Assembly: GCF_004341515.1 (NCBI RefSeq)
Contig: NZ_SLZF01000010.1
Coordinates: 1 to 64,000, forward strand
Source of the DNA: Allobosea sp. BK604
GTDB taxonomy: Bacteria > Pseudomonadota > Alphaproteobacteria > Rhizobiales > Beijerinckiaceae
DNA length: 64,000 nt
Direction: 5' to 3'
The notes below the pieces were generated by a model, which did not search any database, was not told the DNA's origin, and worked only from the letters and a program-made list of their open reading frames with translations. Each line of letters starts with the position of its first letter. Within the stretch, counting starts at the first letter, position 1. A program made the translations under genes and the position numbers. Of this stretch, positions 16,564 to 24,764 are shown piece after piece.

Positions 16564-17628
16564 ATGAAGCAGCGGGTCATCCATGTCGGCATCGGCGTCT
16601 TCGGGCGCCGCTGGTGCAGCGAATTCCTCAAGACCAATGTCGCCGACGGCACGATCGAGGTCGTCGCCATCGTCGACCTCAACCCGGAGGCGCTGGCCTT
16701 CGGCGCCGCCCAGCTCGGGCTGCCGGCGGAGCGCTGCTACCAGGACGCCGCGAAGGCCTTCGCCGAAGTGAAGGCGGATTTCTGCACGGTCGTGGTGACG
16801 CCCGCCCATCACGAGGCGATCATCGACCTCGCGCTGGCGCATGGGCTCGACATCCTCTGTGAAAAGCCGATTGCCGATACGATGGCGGCCTCCCTGCGGA
16901 TCGCGCGCAAGGTCGAGGCGGCCGGGCGCAAGATGGCGGTGACGATGAGCCACCGCTTCGACCAGGACAAGACGACGCTGCGCCGGATCGTGCGCTCCGG
17001 CATCCTCGGCAAGATCAACCATGTCAGCCTGCGCTTCCTCGGCGACATGCGCCAGCACATGGCCTGGAGCTCGCTGTTCCGGCACCAGATGGCCGATCCG
17101 CTGCTGATCGAAGGCGCGATCCACCATCTCGACATCATCGCCGACTTCGCCGGCGCACCCTGCCGGACCGTCTATGCCAATACCTGGAAGCCGAGCTGGG
17201 CCGAATATGCCGGTGATACCGACGGCATCGTGACCATGGAATTCGAGAACGGCGTGCGTGCGCTCTATGAGGGCTCCTGCGCGCATTCGACCGGGCTCAA
17301 CACCTTCTACAAGGAGTATATCCGCGTCGATGGCGAGCACGGCAGCGCGATCCTGCATCATCGCGATGTAGAGGTGTTCATGCGCCAGGATATCTGGCGC
17401 CAGCAGAGCCGTGAGGGCACCGGCCAGAAGGTGCCGCTGCTCGAACAGCGCAAATGGATCAACAACTGGTTGATCGAGCTGTTCTGCCAGTGGCGCGACG
17501 GTGGGCCGGCCCTGGAGACGCAGGTCGCGGCGAATGTCCAGGCCTCGGCACTGGTCTTCGGCGCAATCGAGAGCAGCCGCAGCGGCAAGGTGGTGGAGCT
17601 GCAGGAGCTGCTTGCGCAGGCGGCCTGA
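16564..17628 (+). CDS. Gfo/Idh/MocA family oxidoreductase
   Basis: 354 residues. The N-terminal Rossmann motif is VIHVGIGVFGRRWCSEFL. The family EKP motif is intact in DILCEKPIADTMAA near residue 100, where Lys normally positions substrate and cofactor. GAIHHLDIIADFAG near residue 185 matches the conserved catalytic His segment. It oxidises a polyol, sugar or dihydrodiol-type substrate with NAD(P). It lies downstream of the TctC-type gene on the same strand, separated by a hairpin. Unlike its distant paralogue at 8193-9326, its EKP motif is normal. Confidence 0.9.
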   Translation: MKQRVIHVGIGVFGRRWCSEFLKTNVADGTIEVVAIVDLNPEALAFGAAQLGLPAERCYQDAAKAFAEVKADFCTVVVTPAHHEAIIDLALAHGLDILCEKPIADTMAASLRIARKVEAAGRKMAVTMSHRFDQDKTTLRRIVRSGILGKINHVSLRFLGDMRQHMAWSSLFRHQMADPLLIEGAIHHLDIIADFAGAPCRTVYANTWKPSWAEYAGDTDGIVTMEFENGVRALYEGSCAHSTGLNTFYKEYIRVDGEHGSAILHHRDVEVFMRQDIWRQQSREGTGQKVPLLEQRKWINNWLIELFCQWRDGGPALETQVAANVQASALVFGAIESSRSGKVVELQELLAQAA

Positions 17629-17670
17629 AGCAGTCCGCAGCGCAAGCCGAGCAAGGTGAGGCGCTGGGAA

Positions 17671-17692
17671 CCCTCTCCCGGATGGGAGAGGG
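17671..17692. repeat. Short perfect palindrome, CCCTCTCCC-type intergenic repeat
   Basis: CCCTCTCCC (17671-17679), a 4-nt loop, then GGGAGAGGG (17684-17692), followed by CAGGGTGAGGG. This palindrome with the same trailing sequence is widespread between genes in proteobacteria. Here it separates the convergent dehydrogenase (+) and hydrolase (-) genes and could act as a bidirectional terminator. Confidence 0.65.
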
Positions 17693-17732
17693 CAGGGTGA
17701 GGGACGGGATCCCGCGCGCTTCCCGGAAAAAG

Positions 17733-18629
17733 TCAGCGCTTATTCGCGTCCTCGACCAGCGCCGTCAGCTCGCGGTTGAAGCGCTCGGTCTCCTCCCAGA
17801 AGGGCGAGTGGCCGACGCCGTCGTAGTAGGACGTCTTGGCGTGCGGCACGGTCGCCGCCGTATAGAGGCTCGCCGCCTTGAGCACCGCCTTGTCGGAATT
17901 GCCGTGGCTGACCAGCACCGGCACCTTCAAGCCCTTCAGCATGGCCTCATACGGCGTCTGGCGGCCGCCGAGATTGACCCGCACATAGGCCGGGGTGAGC
18001 TGGTTGAAGGCGACCATCCGCTCGAAATCCGCCTGTGCCGGCTGCTTCTCGAAGCAGAAGCGGATGAATTCGGCCACCGAACGCGTCTGCGTCAGCAGGT
18101 CGGGGCTGCCCATGCCGGCGGAGGCGTCGCCGGCCGGCGCGCCGGCATTGCTCGCGGCATTGGTCAGTGCCGCGACATAGCTCACCGCCGCGACATTGCC
18201 GTCGCCATAGACCATCAGGTAGTCGCTGACGACGCGCCCGGCATAGCTCCAGCCGACCAGCGTCGGCTTCTCCAGCTTCAGCGTGTCGATGATCGCCTTG
18301 ACGTCGTCGGCCCAGCGCTTGTTCTCGTGATAGGCCGCCTTCTCGACCGGCTTGTCGGAATTGCCGTGGCCGCGCAGGTCGAAGGTCACCATCCGGAAGC
18401 GGCGCGCCATCTCGGGATCGGTGACCTGCTTCAGCCAGGACATGAAGGCCTGGGAATAGCCATGGACGAACAGGATGGCGGGTCCTTGCGGATTGCCCCA
18501 TTCCTGCACCGAGAGCTTGACGCCGTCGGGCGAGGTCACGGTGTAGGGCTTATAGGGCAGGGCCGGCGGCTGCTGCGCGAACACGGGCGTCGCCAGCAGC
18601 AATGCCAGCGCCAGGGCGGCGATCTTCAT
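17733..18629 (-). CDS. Exported alpha/beta-fold hydrolase
   Basis: 298 residues. The N-terminus MKIAALALALLLATPVFAQQ is a signal peptide cleaved near residue 18, so the enzyme acts in the periplasm, which is unusual for this fold group. The oxyanion segment is FVHGYSQ. The nucleophile elbow GWSYAG places Ser128. An Asp in HGNSDKAVL and His in GVGHSPFW complete the triad. The sequence most resembles the haloperoxidase/arylesterase group. GGGAGGAAACAT precedes the ATG at 18629. It stands alone between a dehydrogenase and a CoA-transferase operon; the substrate is presumably an ester, but nothing specifies it. Confidence 0.87.
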   Translation of the reverse strand: MKIAALALALLLATPVFAQQPPALPYKPYTVTSPDGVKLSVQEWGNPQGPAILFVHGYSQAFMSWLKQVTDPEMARRFRMVTFDLRGHGNSDKPVEKAAYHENKRWADDVKAIIDTLKLEKPTLVGWSYAGRVVSDYLMVYGDGNVAAVSYVAALTNAASNAGAPAGDASAGMGSPDLLTQTRSVAEFIRFCFEKQPAQADFERMVAFNQLTPAYVRVNLGGRQTPYEAMLKGLKVPVLVSHGNSDKAVLKAASLYTAATVPHAKTSYYDGVGHSPFWEETERFNRELTALVEDANKR

Positions 18630-18753
18630 ATGTTTCCTCCCATTGTTATTACGCCCCGAGGTTAGGCCGGTGGCGCCGGGAGGAGAGCGGCCGGGCTTTG
18701 CAAAGCGGCTGTTCGGGCCGTGAAAGCATGCTCCCGCGAGAGGAGCCGCCATC

Positions 18754-18862
18754 GTCATTGCGAGCCCCGGGCCTTGGCTTCGGCAAGCCCGAGTACAGGC
18801 TCCGCGAAGCAATCCAGGAGGTCTCGCGCAGTCCCCTGGATTGCTTCGCTGCTCGCAATGAC
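18754..18862. repeat. Nested inverted-repeat element (109 bp)
   Basis: Outer arms GTCATTGCGAG (18754-18764) and CTCGCAATGAC (18852-18862) are perfect. Inner arms GCGAAGCAATCCAGG (18804-18818) and CCTGGATTGCTTCGC (18835-18849) are also perfect. The whole could fold as a long cruciform. Similar ATTGCGAG/GAAGCAATCCAG elements occur in many alphaproteobacterial intergenic regions. It lies between the hydrolase start and the CoA-transferase stop, both on the minus strand. Confidence 0.85.
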
Positions 18863-18876
18863 GGCAGGAAAACGCG

Positions 18877-20172
18877 CTATCCGGCCTTGGCGACCTTGCG
18901 CTCCGGCCCAGAACCCTCGCTGAAGGCGCCGGCCTCGGCGAGCCTCCGGATCTCGTCGGGCGCGAGGCCGTAATCGGCCAGGATCTCGTCGCGATGCTGG
19001 TCGAGCAGCGGGGGCGCATGGCGGGTCTCGGCCGGCGTCCCGGTCAAGCGGAACGGGCTCGAGACCGCCTTCACCGTTTCGCCGGCATAATCGAACTCGG
19101 TGACGCCGCCGGATTCGGCGAGCTGCGGATGCTCCGCCGCCTCGCCGGCATTGTTGACCTTGGCGACATTGACCTTGACCGGGCCGAGCCGCTCGATGAC
19201 CTCCTGGCTCGAGAGCTGCCGCGTCACCGCCGAGATCGCCTCGATCACCTCGGTGCGGTGGGTCTGGCGGTCGCGCACCGTCTTGTAGCGGGGGATGGCG
19301 AGGCGCTCGGCATCGAGCGCCTGGGCGCAACGCTGCCACATCGCATCGCTCGGCGCGATGATGACGACGCTGCCATCGGCCGTTGGGAAGACCTGGTTGG
19401 GCACGCTGAGATGGTTGGCCGTGCCCATCGGCTTCCGGACGGTGCCGTCGATCCAGTACTCGGAATAGAAATAGTTCATGAGATGGGCCGAGCTCAGCAG
19501 CAGCGAGGCCTCGATGCGCTGGCCCTTGCCGGTCTGGGTGCGGCTGTAGAGCGCCGCCAGCACGGCGCCGACCAGGGCGAGCGAGCCGTGCAGGTCGACC
19601 GCCGCGGTGCCGATGCGGACCGGCGGACGGCCGGGCTCGCCGGTCAGGCTCATCAGGCCGCTATGGGCCTGGAGCGCGAGATCATTGGCGCCGATCTCCG
19701 AGAGCGGGCCGGACGGGCCATAGGCATAGAACTCGCCATAAATCAGGCCGGGATTGGCGTCGTTCAGCGAGTCGTAGTCGAGCTGCCATTTCCGCATCGC
19801 GCCCGGCCGGAAATTATGGACGGCGATATCGCATTGCGTCAGCAGCTTGCGCGCGACCTCGCGGCCGGCCTCGGAACCGAGGTCGAGCGCGATCGAGCGC
19901 TTGTTGCGGTTGAGCGCAAGGAAGGAGGGGCTGACGCCGAGCCGCGGCTCCGTGCCCTCGGTCAGGCCGAGATAGCGTGCCTCGTCGCCGCCCAGCGGCG
20001 CCTCGACCTTGACGACATCGGCGCCGAGATCGCCGAGGATCTGCGTGGCAGCCGGTCCCGCGAAAACGCGTGAGAAGTCCACGACCCTGATGCCGTCCAA
20101 TGCGCCTGCCACGTCACTCGTCCATTCTGCTGTGGTATCGTCCGGCTGCGGCCTTGCTCCGCCACGGCCCAT
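18877..20172 (-). CDS. CaiB/BaiF (family III) CoA-transferase
   Basis: 431 residues from ATG 20172, which is 11 nt after the MaoC stop. A GTG at 20112, nearer the conserved ALDGIRVVDFSRVFAGPAAT opening, is an alternative. DLGADVVKVEAPLGGDEAR and LNRNKRSIALDLG confirm the family. It is the third gene of an operon with two small MaoC-like hotdog proteins. That grouping recalls mesaconyl/itaconyl-type CoA transfer and hydration sets, but the substrate is not determined by sequence. It is a different paralogue from the transferase at 13080-14255. Confidence 0.92.
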   Translation of the reverse strand: MGRGGARPQPDDTTAEWTSDVAGALDGIRVVDFSRVFAGPAATQILGDLGADVVKVEAPLGGDEARYLGLTEGTEPRLGVSPSFLALNRNKRSIALDLGSEAGREVARKLLTQCDIAVHNFRPGAMRKWQLDYDSLNDANPGLIYGEFYAYGPSGPLSEIGANDLALQAHSGLMSLTGEPGRPPVRIGTAAVDLHGSLALVGAVLAALYSRTQTGKGQRIEASLLLSSAHLMNYFYSEYWIDGTVRKPMGTANHLSVPNQVFPTADGSVVIIAPSDAMWQRCAQALDAERLAIPRYKTVRDRQTHRTEVIEAISAVTRQLSSQEVIERLGPVKVNVAKVNNAGEAAEHPQLAESGGVTEFDYAGETVKAVSSPFRLTGTPAETRHAPPLLDQHRDEILADYGLAPDEIRRLAEAGAFSEGSGPERKVAKAG

Positions 20173-20183
20173 CCTGTCTCGGT

Positions 20184-20639
20184 TCAACGCGCCGGCGCGT
20201 AGACCAGCGCCTCGCCGACGGTCAGCTTCTTGCCGGTATCGTCCTCGCACCAGACATCGAACTGGTAGGCGGTCTCGCCCTCCGGCGTCTGCGTCGCGGC
20301 GGTGACGCGGGCGACGGAGATGACGATCTGGTCCTCGTAGATCGGCGCGATGTACTTGGTGCGCAGCCGGCCCTTTCCGGCGACGGCGCGCCCGAATGTG
20401 TCGAAGAGCAGGCCCATGATCCAGTTGGTCGAGATCATGCCGTCGGAGATGATGCCGGGCAGGCCCTGCTTCCTGGCGTAGTCGTCATCGTCATGGATCG
20501 TCGGATCCTGGGTATGGATGCGGCCATCGTCATGGGCGACGGTGGGCTGGGCATCGACATACCAGCGCATGCGCTCGCGGGTCATCGGGCGCGGGGCTGA
20601 GCGTAGCTCGGAGCCGATCTGCAAGGTCGTTGTCATCAT
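20184..20639 (-). CDS. MaoC-like dehydratase/hydratase domain protein
   Basis: 151 residues of hotdog fold. The segment TIHDDDDYARKQGLPGIISD corresponds to the hydratase-2 core, with a His and acidic residues on the hot-dog loop, followed by DGMISTNWIMGLL. Its start, with GAGGAGACG just upstream, lies 7 nt after the preceding gene's stop. Together with the 147-residue neighbour it gives two half-size hotdog proteins, which probably form a heterodimer equivalent to fused two-domain MaoC enzymes. The likely reaction is reversible hydration of an enoyl-CoA made by the CoA-transferase encoded next. Confidence 0.85.
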   Translation of the reverse strand: MMTTTLQIGSELRSAPRPMTRERMRWYVDAQPTVAHDDGRIHTQDPTIHDDDDYARKQGLPGIISDGMISTNWIMGLLFDTFGRAVAGKGRLRTKYIAPIYEDQIVISVARVTAATQTPEGETAYQFDVWCEDDTGKKLTVGEALVYAPAR

Positions 20640-20646
20640 CGTCTCC

Positions 20647-21090
20647 TCAGGCCGCGGCCGAGTCTGCGCCGCGATAGGCGAGGATGGCGGTGTCGCGATA
20701 GGCGATCAGCAATTTGCCGTCCGAGGCGCGCCGCAGATCGATCGTCATCACGACATAGTCGCGGCCCTTCTTCTGGTAGCGCTCGATCACCTCACCGGAG
20801 ACGCTGAGCTTCTCGCCGACGGGCACCTCGGCATGGATGGTCGCATCGTATTCATAGTGGATGCGGGCGCTCGGGCCGGTGCCGAGCGGGCAGCCATGGC
20901 GATAGAGCCTGAGCTTGTCGAGATGAACCAGCGTCGGCGGCGCGATTGGATTGTCTATGCCCTGCAGGAATTCGTGATGCAACTCGTTGGCGTGGCTATA
21001 CTCCCGCACCACGAAGGCACTCATCGTGTATTCGACCGGGCCGATCTTGTCGCCCACGTCGAGATCCGAAACATATTTGCCTGTCGCCAC
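20647..21090 (-). CDS. MaoC N-terminal-type hotdog protein
   Basis: 147 residues from a GTG start at 21090 preceded by GCGAGGACGCAC. The open frame upstream to 21333 looks non-coding (Arg/Ser/Cys-rich). The mature sequence YTMSAFVVREYSHANELHHE and PTLVHLDKLRLYRHGCPLG match the N-terminal-half hotdog of two-domain MaoC/HTD2-like dehydratases. These half domains usually lack the catalytic loop and support a catalytic partner, here the 151-residue protein downstream. It is the first gene of a three-gene operon divergent from a LysR regulator at 21351. Confidence 0.8.
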   Translation of the reverse strand: MATGKYVSDLDVGDKIGPVEYTMSAFVVREYSHANELHHEFLQGIDNPIAPPTLVHLDKLRLYRHGCPLGTGPSARIHYEYDATIHAEVPVGEKLSVSGEVIERYQKKGRDYVVMTIDLRRASDGKLLIAYRDTAILAYRGADSAAA

Positions 21091-21350
21091 GTGCGTCCTC
21101 GCCGAAGTTCTGTCGCTTGTCTGACAGGAGGATAGGAGCCCGTTTCGCGCCCCTGAAGGCGCAGTGCGCGAGCAGGAACTTTTCATCCGCCGCAAATGAC
21201 TGCGTGAAAGCCGGCAAAAGCCACGATGTTCTTGAATTTCGCTGGGCTTGGTGCCGGAATGGGCAAACCTGCAACACCGCCATCGCTTGCACGCCAAGCC
21301 GGCTCTCAATAGGCTTCCTTCCAAAATAAGCAAAGATCGAGGAGGACGTC

Positions 21351-22301
21351 ATGGAGTGGCTGCGCGCCGCGGAACTGTTCGTGAATGTCGTGCAACTGGG
21401 CAGCCTGTCGGCGGCGGCGCGCCGCTGCGGCGTCTCGCCCGCGACAGTGTCGCGGATCATCCATTCGCTCGAGGAGGATGTCGGCGGGCGGCTGCTGAAC
21501 CGCACCAGCCGCAAGCTCAACCTGACCGAGGCGGGCGAGTTCTACTACAACAAGGTCGACCAGATCCTGCACCAGATCCAGGAGGCGAACGAGAGCGTCG
21601 CGCGGCTGCAATCGAGCCCGCGCGGCACCTTGCGAGTGCATTCGCGCATGCTGGTCGGCAACCAGTACATCGTGCCGGCGCTGACCGAGTTCTCGCGGCG
21701 CTATCCCGAGATCAGCGTCGACCTCCTGCTCTCGAACTATGCGGTCGATCTCGTCGCGCAGAACATCGATGTCGATATCCGCATCGGCAAGATGGAGGAC
21801 TCTGCGCTGATCGCGCGCAAGCTTGCGCAGGCGCATCGCGTGGTCTGCGCCACACCGCGCTATCTCGCAACCGTGCCGCCGCTTGAGACGCCGGATCAGC
21901 TCGGCGCCTATAACTGCCTGACGTATCGGCTCAATCTTGGCCGCTCGGTCTGGCGCTTCATCGATCCGGAGGGCAAGCTCAGCGAGGTTCCGGTCAGTGG
22001 CAACCTGCAATCCGACAACGGCCGGGCGCTCCTGCAGGCGGCGCTCGCCGGGCAGGGTATCGTGATCATGCCGGACTGGGCCGTGCGCGACGAGCTGGCG
22101 AGCGGCGCGCTGGTCCGGCTGCTGGCCGATTATCAGGTCAGCAATCTCGATTTCGACAACGGCATCTACGCCGTCTTCCAGCACGCGACGCAGGTTCCGA
22201 GCAAGATCCGGGTCTTCGTCGACTACATCGCCGGCTATTTCAAGGAACAGCTCGGTGAGCCGCCGCGCCAGCGCGAGCCGGCGAATTTGCGGGTGGTGTA
22301 G
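21351..22301 (+). CDS. LysR family transcriptional regulator (CrgA-like)
   Basis: 316 residues. The winged helix occupies 1-60 (MEWLRAAELFVNVVQLGSLS; CGVSPATVSRIIHSLEEDVG), with an effector-binding domain from about 90. The internal layout (LQSSPRGTLRVHS, DNGRALLQAALAGQGIVIMP) is that of the large CrgA/AaeR branch. A strong AGGAGG site precedes ATG 21351. It is divergent from the MaoC / MaoC / CoA-transferase operon across 260 nt, its probable target. It converges on the GST gene with 3 nt between the two stop codons. Confidence 0.93.
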   Translation: MEWLRAAELFVNVVQLGSLSAAARRCGVSPATVSRIIHSLEEDVGGRLLNRTSRKLNLTEAGEFYYNKVDQILHQIQEANESVARLQSSPRGTLRVHSRMLVGNQYIVPALTEFSRRYPEISVDLLLSNYAVDLVAQNIDVDIRIGKMEDSALIARKLAQAHRVVCATPRYLATVPPLETPDQLGAYNCLTYRLNLGRSVWRFIDPEGKLSEVPVSGNLQSDNGRALLQAALAGQGIVIMPDWAVRDELASGALVRLLADYQVSNLDFDNGIYAVFQHATQVPSKIRVFVDYIAGYFKEQLGEPPRQREPANLRVV

Positions 22302-22304
22302 CGA

Positions 22305-22901
22305 TCAGCTCGGCTCTGTCGCCGCCATCGAGGGGCGTTCGAGCAGCCTGGCGTAGAAGGCCGCCAGGCGTGGGTGCTTGATGCCCTCGAATTCCGGCAG
22401 GCGGCGCGCGGTGTAGCCGATGGCGCAGGCGGTCGCGACCACGCCGAGGTCGAATTCCGGCGCGGCCGGGTCGATCGTGCGCTCCATCTCGTCGAGGCAG
22501 CGCTGGACCTTGCCGAAATGCCAGGCGATGAACTCGGCCGATTGCTCGCCCTCCGGCCGCAGCCGCTCGTTGCGGACGAGGATCGCCGCCTCGATGATTC
22601 CGTCGGCATCGGCGATGCGCGTCAGCGCCCGCCAGCGCGCCGGGCCGCTCGCCGGGAGCAGCCGCGTCTTGCCGAACTCTGCGTCGAGATATTCGGCGAT
22701 CACGGGCGAATCCTTGATCGTCAGCCCGTCGCCGGTGACGAGGAAGGGGATCTTGCCGAGGGGATTGAGCGGGATCACCGCTTCCGGCTTCTGGCGCGGA
22801 TTGACGTCGATGAGCTCGACCCTGTCCTGGAGGCCGTGCTCGTGGATCACCACGAAGACCTTGCGGGCATAGGGCGACATGCTGTTTGCGTAGAGACGCA
22901 T
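22305..22901 (-). CDS. Glutathione S-transferase family protein
   Basis: 198 residues. The thioredoxin-like N-domain (1-80) contains SMSPYARKVFVVIHEHGL, the cis-Pro region GKIPFLV and the glutathione-gamma-Glu contact DSPVIAEYLD. The C-terminal helical domain follows from about 90. ATG at 22901 is chosen because GAGG lies 9 nt upstream; another ATG three codons earlier is possible. Members conjugate glutathione to electrophiles or act as peroxidases/isomerases in catabolism. It sits between a LysR gene and an SDR without a clear operon partner. Confidence 0.9.
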   Translation of the reverse strand: MRLYANSMSPYARKVFVVIHEHGLQDRVELIDVNPRQKPEAVIPLNPLGKIPFLVTGDGLTIKDSPVIAEYLDAEFGKTRLLPASGPARWRALTRIADADGIIEAAILVRNERLRPEGEQSAEFIAWHFGKVQRCLDEMERTIDPAAPEFDLGVVATACAIGYTARRLPEFEGIKHPRLAAFYARLLERPSMAATEPS

Positions 22902-23174
22902 CGCGATCATCCTCGAGACTTGGCCACGCGGCATTGCCGGCACCGACCCTTGAGGTCTAGCGGCCCATATTCGCGCCCGCCAGAGGATGGTCCGGACAGC
23001 AGCTTTGCGCGGGGCGGAAACCGGCCGCACGAGAGGGCCGATCCCTCCAGCCCCTGAAAATCTGGTTTGCGCCGCGCCCTGTATCCGGCCGCCGGACTGC
23101 AAAATAGCATTCGGGCAGCCGGGAGGGGCGTTGTCCGCCATGCCGGCCTTTTCTTGCGCAGGACGAACGAACCC

Positions 23175-23921
23175 ATGAACAAGATCGACCTCGACGGCCG
23201 CGTCGCCATCATCACGGGAGGCGCCGGCGGGATCGGCCTCGCCACGCTTGAACGTTTCGTCGCTTCAGGCGCGAAGAGCGTGATCTGGGATCTCGACGAG
23301 ACCCTGATCGCCGAGGCGGCGGCACGCTTTCCCGGCACGACGGGCCTGCGCGTCGACGTGACCGACGAGGATGCGGTCAAGCGCGCTGCGGCGGAGACCT
23401 TCGCGCAGAACGGCAAGATCGACATCCTGGTGAATGCGGCCGGCGTCACCAATCCCCGGACGCTGGTGGTCGAGTACTCGCTGGCCCTGTGGCGGCGGAT
23501 GATCGACATCAACCTGACCGGCACCTTCCTGTGCTCGCGGGAGGTCGTGCCCTTCATGCAGAAGGTCGATTATGGCCGCATCGTCAATCTCGGCTCGGTC
23601 TCGGGCAAGGAAGGCAACCCGTTCAGCTCGGGCTATTCCGCCTCGAAGGCGGCGGTCCATTCGCTGACCAAGTCGCTCGGCAAGGAACTGGCCAAGACCG
23701 GCATTCGCGTCAACGCGGTGGCGCCGGCGATCATCGCGACCAAGAACCTGTTCCACGACATGCCGGAGGAGATGCGCAATCTCTGGGTCTCGCGCGTGCC
23801 GATGGGGCGGCCGGGGCAGCCCGAGGAGGTCGCGGCGATGATCGCCTGGCTGGCCTCCGAGGATTGCAGCTTCTCGACCGGGGGCATCTTCGACCTGTCG
23901 GGCGGTCGCGCGACCTATTGA
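23175..23921 (+). CDS. Short-chain dehydrogenase/reductase (SDR), classical
   Basis: 248 residues. The cofactor loop TGGAGGIG is at 14-21, Asp39 is compatible with NAD, NAAG is at 87-90, and the catalytic residues are Ser141 or Ser143 and Tyr154/Lys158 in GYSASKAAV. The profile is that of 3-oxoacyl-ACP-reductase-like catabolic SDRs. ATG 23175 gives the standard length; the frame opens to 23067 without conserved sequence. It is monocistronic: divergent from the GST gene and followed by a hairpin at 23953-23973. Confidence 0.9.
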   Translation: MNKIDLDGRVAIITGGAGGIGLATLERFVASGAKSVIWDLDETLIAEAAARFPGTTGLRVDVTDEDAVKRAAAETFAQNGKIDILVNAAGVTNPRTLVVEYSLALWRRMIDINLTGTFLCSREVVPFMQKVDYGRIVNLGSVSGKEGNPFSSGYSASKAAVHSLTKSLGKELAKTGIRVNAVAPAIIATKNLFHDMPEEMRNLWVSRVPMGRPGQPEEVAAMIAWLASEDCSFSTGGIFDLSGGRATY

Positions 23922-23952
23922 GCATCCGGGCGACAAGGCCCTCGCCGTTTGA

Positions 23953-23973
23953 GACCGCCGCGTCGCGGCGGTC
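23953..23973. terminator. Hairpin between convergent SDR and SnoaL-like genes
   Basis: GACCGCCGCG (23953-23962) and CGCGGCGGTC (23964-23973) are perfect complements. In practice they form an 8-9 bp GC stem with a tight loop. It is located 32 nt after the SDR stop and 45 nt from the convergent gene's stop. No T-tract follows on either strand, so termination strength is uncertain. Confidence 0.5.
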
Positions 23974-24017
23974 CTTGGGGCAGGGCCCGGGCCCGTTTGG
24001 ACGGCGTCCGAGGCGCT

Positions 24018-24437
24018 CTACTTTGTGACGAAGGTGCGGGCGATTTGCTGGTCGGCGAGCTTCCAGCCGCCCTCGGTCCGCACGAAGCGGCTGCGCCAGT
24101 CGCCGATGCTGAAGGGCTGGCTCATCGGCAGGGGTAACTCGGTGCCGCGGCCGTTATAGACCATGTAGTAGGACAGGCCCTCGGCATTGGCGCCGTCGAT
24201 GATCCGGATGTGGACCGTCGTCAGCAGGTGCCGCATCACCAGGTCATCCGGGCGCTTGCCGAGGATGGTCGGGATCTCGTCCGGGCCGCGCAAGGTCAGG
24301 TCGCCCCGGCGCAGCGTGCCGTCGGGGGTAAACAGTGCCACCATGGCGGCTCCGTCGCCGCGATCGACCGCGACGGCATATTCGGCCAGCAGCGTGCGGC
24401 AGGCCTGCTCGATGCTCTGTTTCTCTTGGCTATCCAT
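24018..24437 (-). CDS. SnoaL-like / NTF2-fold protein
   Basis: 139 residues. The opening IEQACRTLLAEYAVAVDRGD, followed by MVALFTPDGTLRRG and ending GGWKLADQQIARTF, is the standard nuclear-transport-factor-2 fold of SnoaL_4-type proteins. Members are small cyclases, ring-hydroxylating dioxygenase beta-like subunits or isomerases, with reactions that vary. A dioxygenase alpha partner is not present. It is convergent with the SDR and divergent from the aldo-keto reductase; its function in this setting is unknown. Confidence 0.82.
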   Translation of the reverse strand: MDSQEKQSIEQACRTLLAEYAVAVDRGDGAAMVALFTPDGTLRRGDLTLRGPDEIPTILGKRPDDLVMRHLLTTVHIRIIDGANAEGLSYYMVYNGRGTELPLPMSQPFSIGDWRSRFVRTEGGWKLADQQIARTFVTK

Positions 24438-24764
24438 GGTCCAGCGGTCGCATGCGCGCGTGCCGCTGTCACGCCGGCGCGGGCGACAAGCTGATTTTCA
24501 TCCCGTGAAACGGCGCGCCTGAAGCAGTTCCGCGTTTCTCGAAAAGCGCGGACATGCTCTCTCTATGTGTGGCGACGCATTTTCGTCACGCGAGCCGGTG
24601 TCCGCTTCGCTCGACCATGCTCGGGCGGCGCATTTGCATGCGGGGAGAAGCTGGCGTCCGGCGCCTGCGCCTTATCCGGCGGCAGGGCGCCTGATAGGTC
24701 TTGATCGTTAGGCGGCGGCGCTTTCTCGATGCCGGCCGTGACCGGGAGCGGGCCAGTCGCTGCG
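24438..24764. other. Intergenic region with a repeat copy
   Basis: 327 nt between the divergent SnoaL-like and aldo-keto reductase genes. Nearest the SnoaL start is ordinary GC-rich sequence. The centre is occupied by copy 2 of the dispersed palindromic repeat (24523-24622). The last 140 nt should hold the reductase promoter, but no box is clear. No additional gene is supported. Confidence 0.7.
24523..24622. repeat. Dispersed palindromic repeat element, copy 2 (diverged)
   Basis: It runs from AGCAGTTCCGCGTTTCTCG to TCGACCATGCTC. It shares CGCATTTTCGTCACGCGA and CCGCTTCGCTCG with the copies at 11448 and 25589, with more substitutions. It contains an internal TTCCGCGTTT / AAGCGCGGA hairpin like that at 133-157. 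Confidence 0.7.
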
